DNA of 64,000 nt from Limnephilus marmoratus. Taxonomy: Eukaryota; Arthropoda; Insecta; Trichoptera; Limnephilidae. Made by a program: the position numbers and the translations under genes. Of this stretch, positions 63,216 to 64,000 are shown one piece after another. Each line of letters begins with the position of its first letter. Position 1 is the stretch's first letter. The DNA is taken from assembly GCA_917880885.1 (NCBI GenBank), contig OU862927.1, positions 36,049,571-36,113,570 of the forward strand, given 5' to 3'. Below the pieces are notes generated by a model. The model had not been told where the DNA came from, made no database searches, and saw nothing but the letters and a program-made list of their open reading frames with translations.

Positions 63216-64000
63216 ATAAATAATTGCTTTACAATTTTTTGAATAATGAAATGAAGTAATAAAATTTCGAAAAGTGTTAATTTTTTTATGTATGTTTAGC
63301 ATAATTTAAGTAATTTCGGTAAATAAAATGGAAATAGCGAATTTTGATACTCACTTCGTGATTTAATCACGATGTAGAGGATTTTGAAACTCAACTGACC
63401 TGACGCGCGAGTTTCTAAACCCGCCAACTTGGCAAAATAAATGCTTGTCAGTTAATGCTTAAATGCTTTCTAGTTTTGAAAAAAATACAGGGATAAATAT
63501 TCTTCATATTAATCATAAAGGAAAACGTTTGGATAACTTAGAAGCCTTGGAAATTAAAAAATCCCTTAAAAATAATGAATCTATTATCAACAAACAAAAA
63601 ATATTGTCTTATTAGCCCAATCATGGATCTGTTCCCCTATCCACCCACTCTACACTAATACCTACCCACCCAATCTACATTAATAACTAGCAACGGCTCC
63701 ACCCCTACCATAATAAAACATTGTTCGAAACTGTCAAATTAGTATAAGCTTTCCCTGAAGAAGGAACGTTTGTTCCGAAACCGGTCAGATTTACGCATTA
63801 TATAAGTGGTTTATACAAAGTTGTATTGTTTCATTTTTCTAAATGCTTGTCATTGGTTGAATTCCGATATAGCAGGTTTTGATAGTAACTTCTTGAATGA
63901 TATAGCGGGTTTTGTTTCTCACTCACAGTTTTAACATGGTTTTTGGTTGTGATGAGGGAGGTTTTGAAACTAAATTTTAGGTTTCTCGCAAAAATGTGAA
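63216..64000. other. Right edge, no gene; Penelope-like motif
   Basis: No IK exon was recognised. At 63757-63790 CCTGAAGAAGG...CCGAAACCGG matches a motif seen beside Penelope-like retroelements in many animals; the flanks have no coding frame. Confidence 0.4.

Overview
This is nuclear DNA from an insect. Three points support that: spliced genes with GT/AG introns, a ZAD-type C2H2 zinc-finger gene (ZAD is an arthropod, mainly insect, domain), and a TTAGG-type run at about 31040-31060. The sequence is AT-rich and crowded with nested transposable elements. I cannot name the order or species.

Four host genes can be rebuilt exon by exon with matching phases. (1) A KRAB-like/PRDM9-like N-terminal gene fragment lies on the minus strand at 2139-3106. 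(2) A complete ZAD plus eight-finger C2H2 gene of 5 exons and 470 aa lies on the plus strand at 6673-15167. (3) A complete MIF/D-DT tautomerase gene of 3 exons and 119 aa lies on the plus strand at 16521-33686, with a 15.6 kb first intron. (4) The 3' two-thirds of the spliceosomal protein RED (IK) gene, 6 exons, lies on the minus strand at 40178-56807; its 5' exons fall beyond the right edge.

Almost everything else is mobile DNA sitting in introns and spacers. The left part holds decayed zinc-finger copies (about 230-1740) and a TIR-bounded element (3915-6295) carrying a broken zinc-finger array. The ZAD-gene introns hold a foldback element with an 8-bp target duplication, LINE fragments, a long perfect-looking hairpin and an internally deleted LINE derivative. 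MIF intron 1 holds several nested foldback elements. It also holds a minus-strand LINE whose reading frame is split by a 6.55 kb array of sixteen 414-bp tRNA-bearing units: 3 inverted, then 13 direct. A 13-bp target duplication flanks the array. The spacer at 33.7-40.2 kb holds Helitrons, foldbacks and a solo relative of the tRNA-bearing repeat. The largest intron of IK visible here carries a young Gypsy-type LTR retrotransposon (42512-53501; the 552-bp LTRs differ at about two positions; TSD CATT). That element is itself split by a 5'-truncated LINE. The right end holds a Helitron (57671-62032) split by a near-full-length LINE (58140-61734), plus smaller fragments.

The strongest candidate for something undescribed is the tRNA-bearing repeat family. 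It exists as a head-to-head concatemer inserted as one block, and also as solo copies whose flanks are conserved while the tRNA module differs. All exon, repeat and identity statements were made by eye from the sequence; no search or fold program was run.
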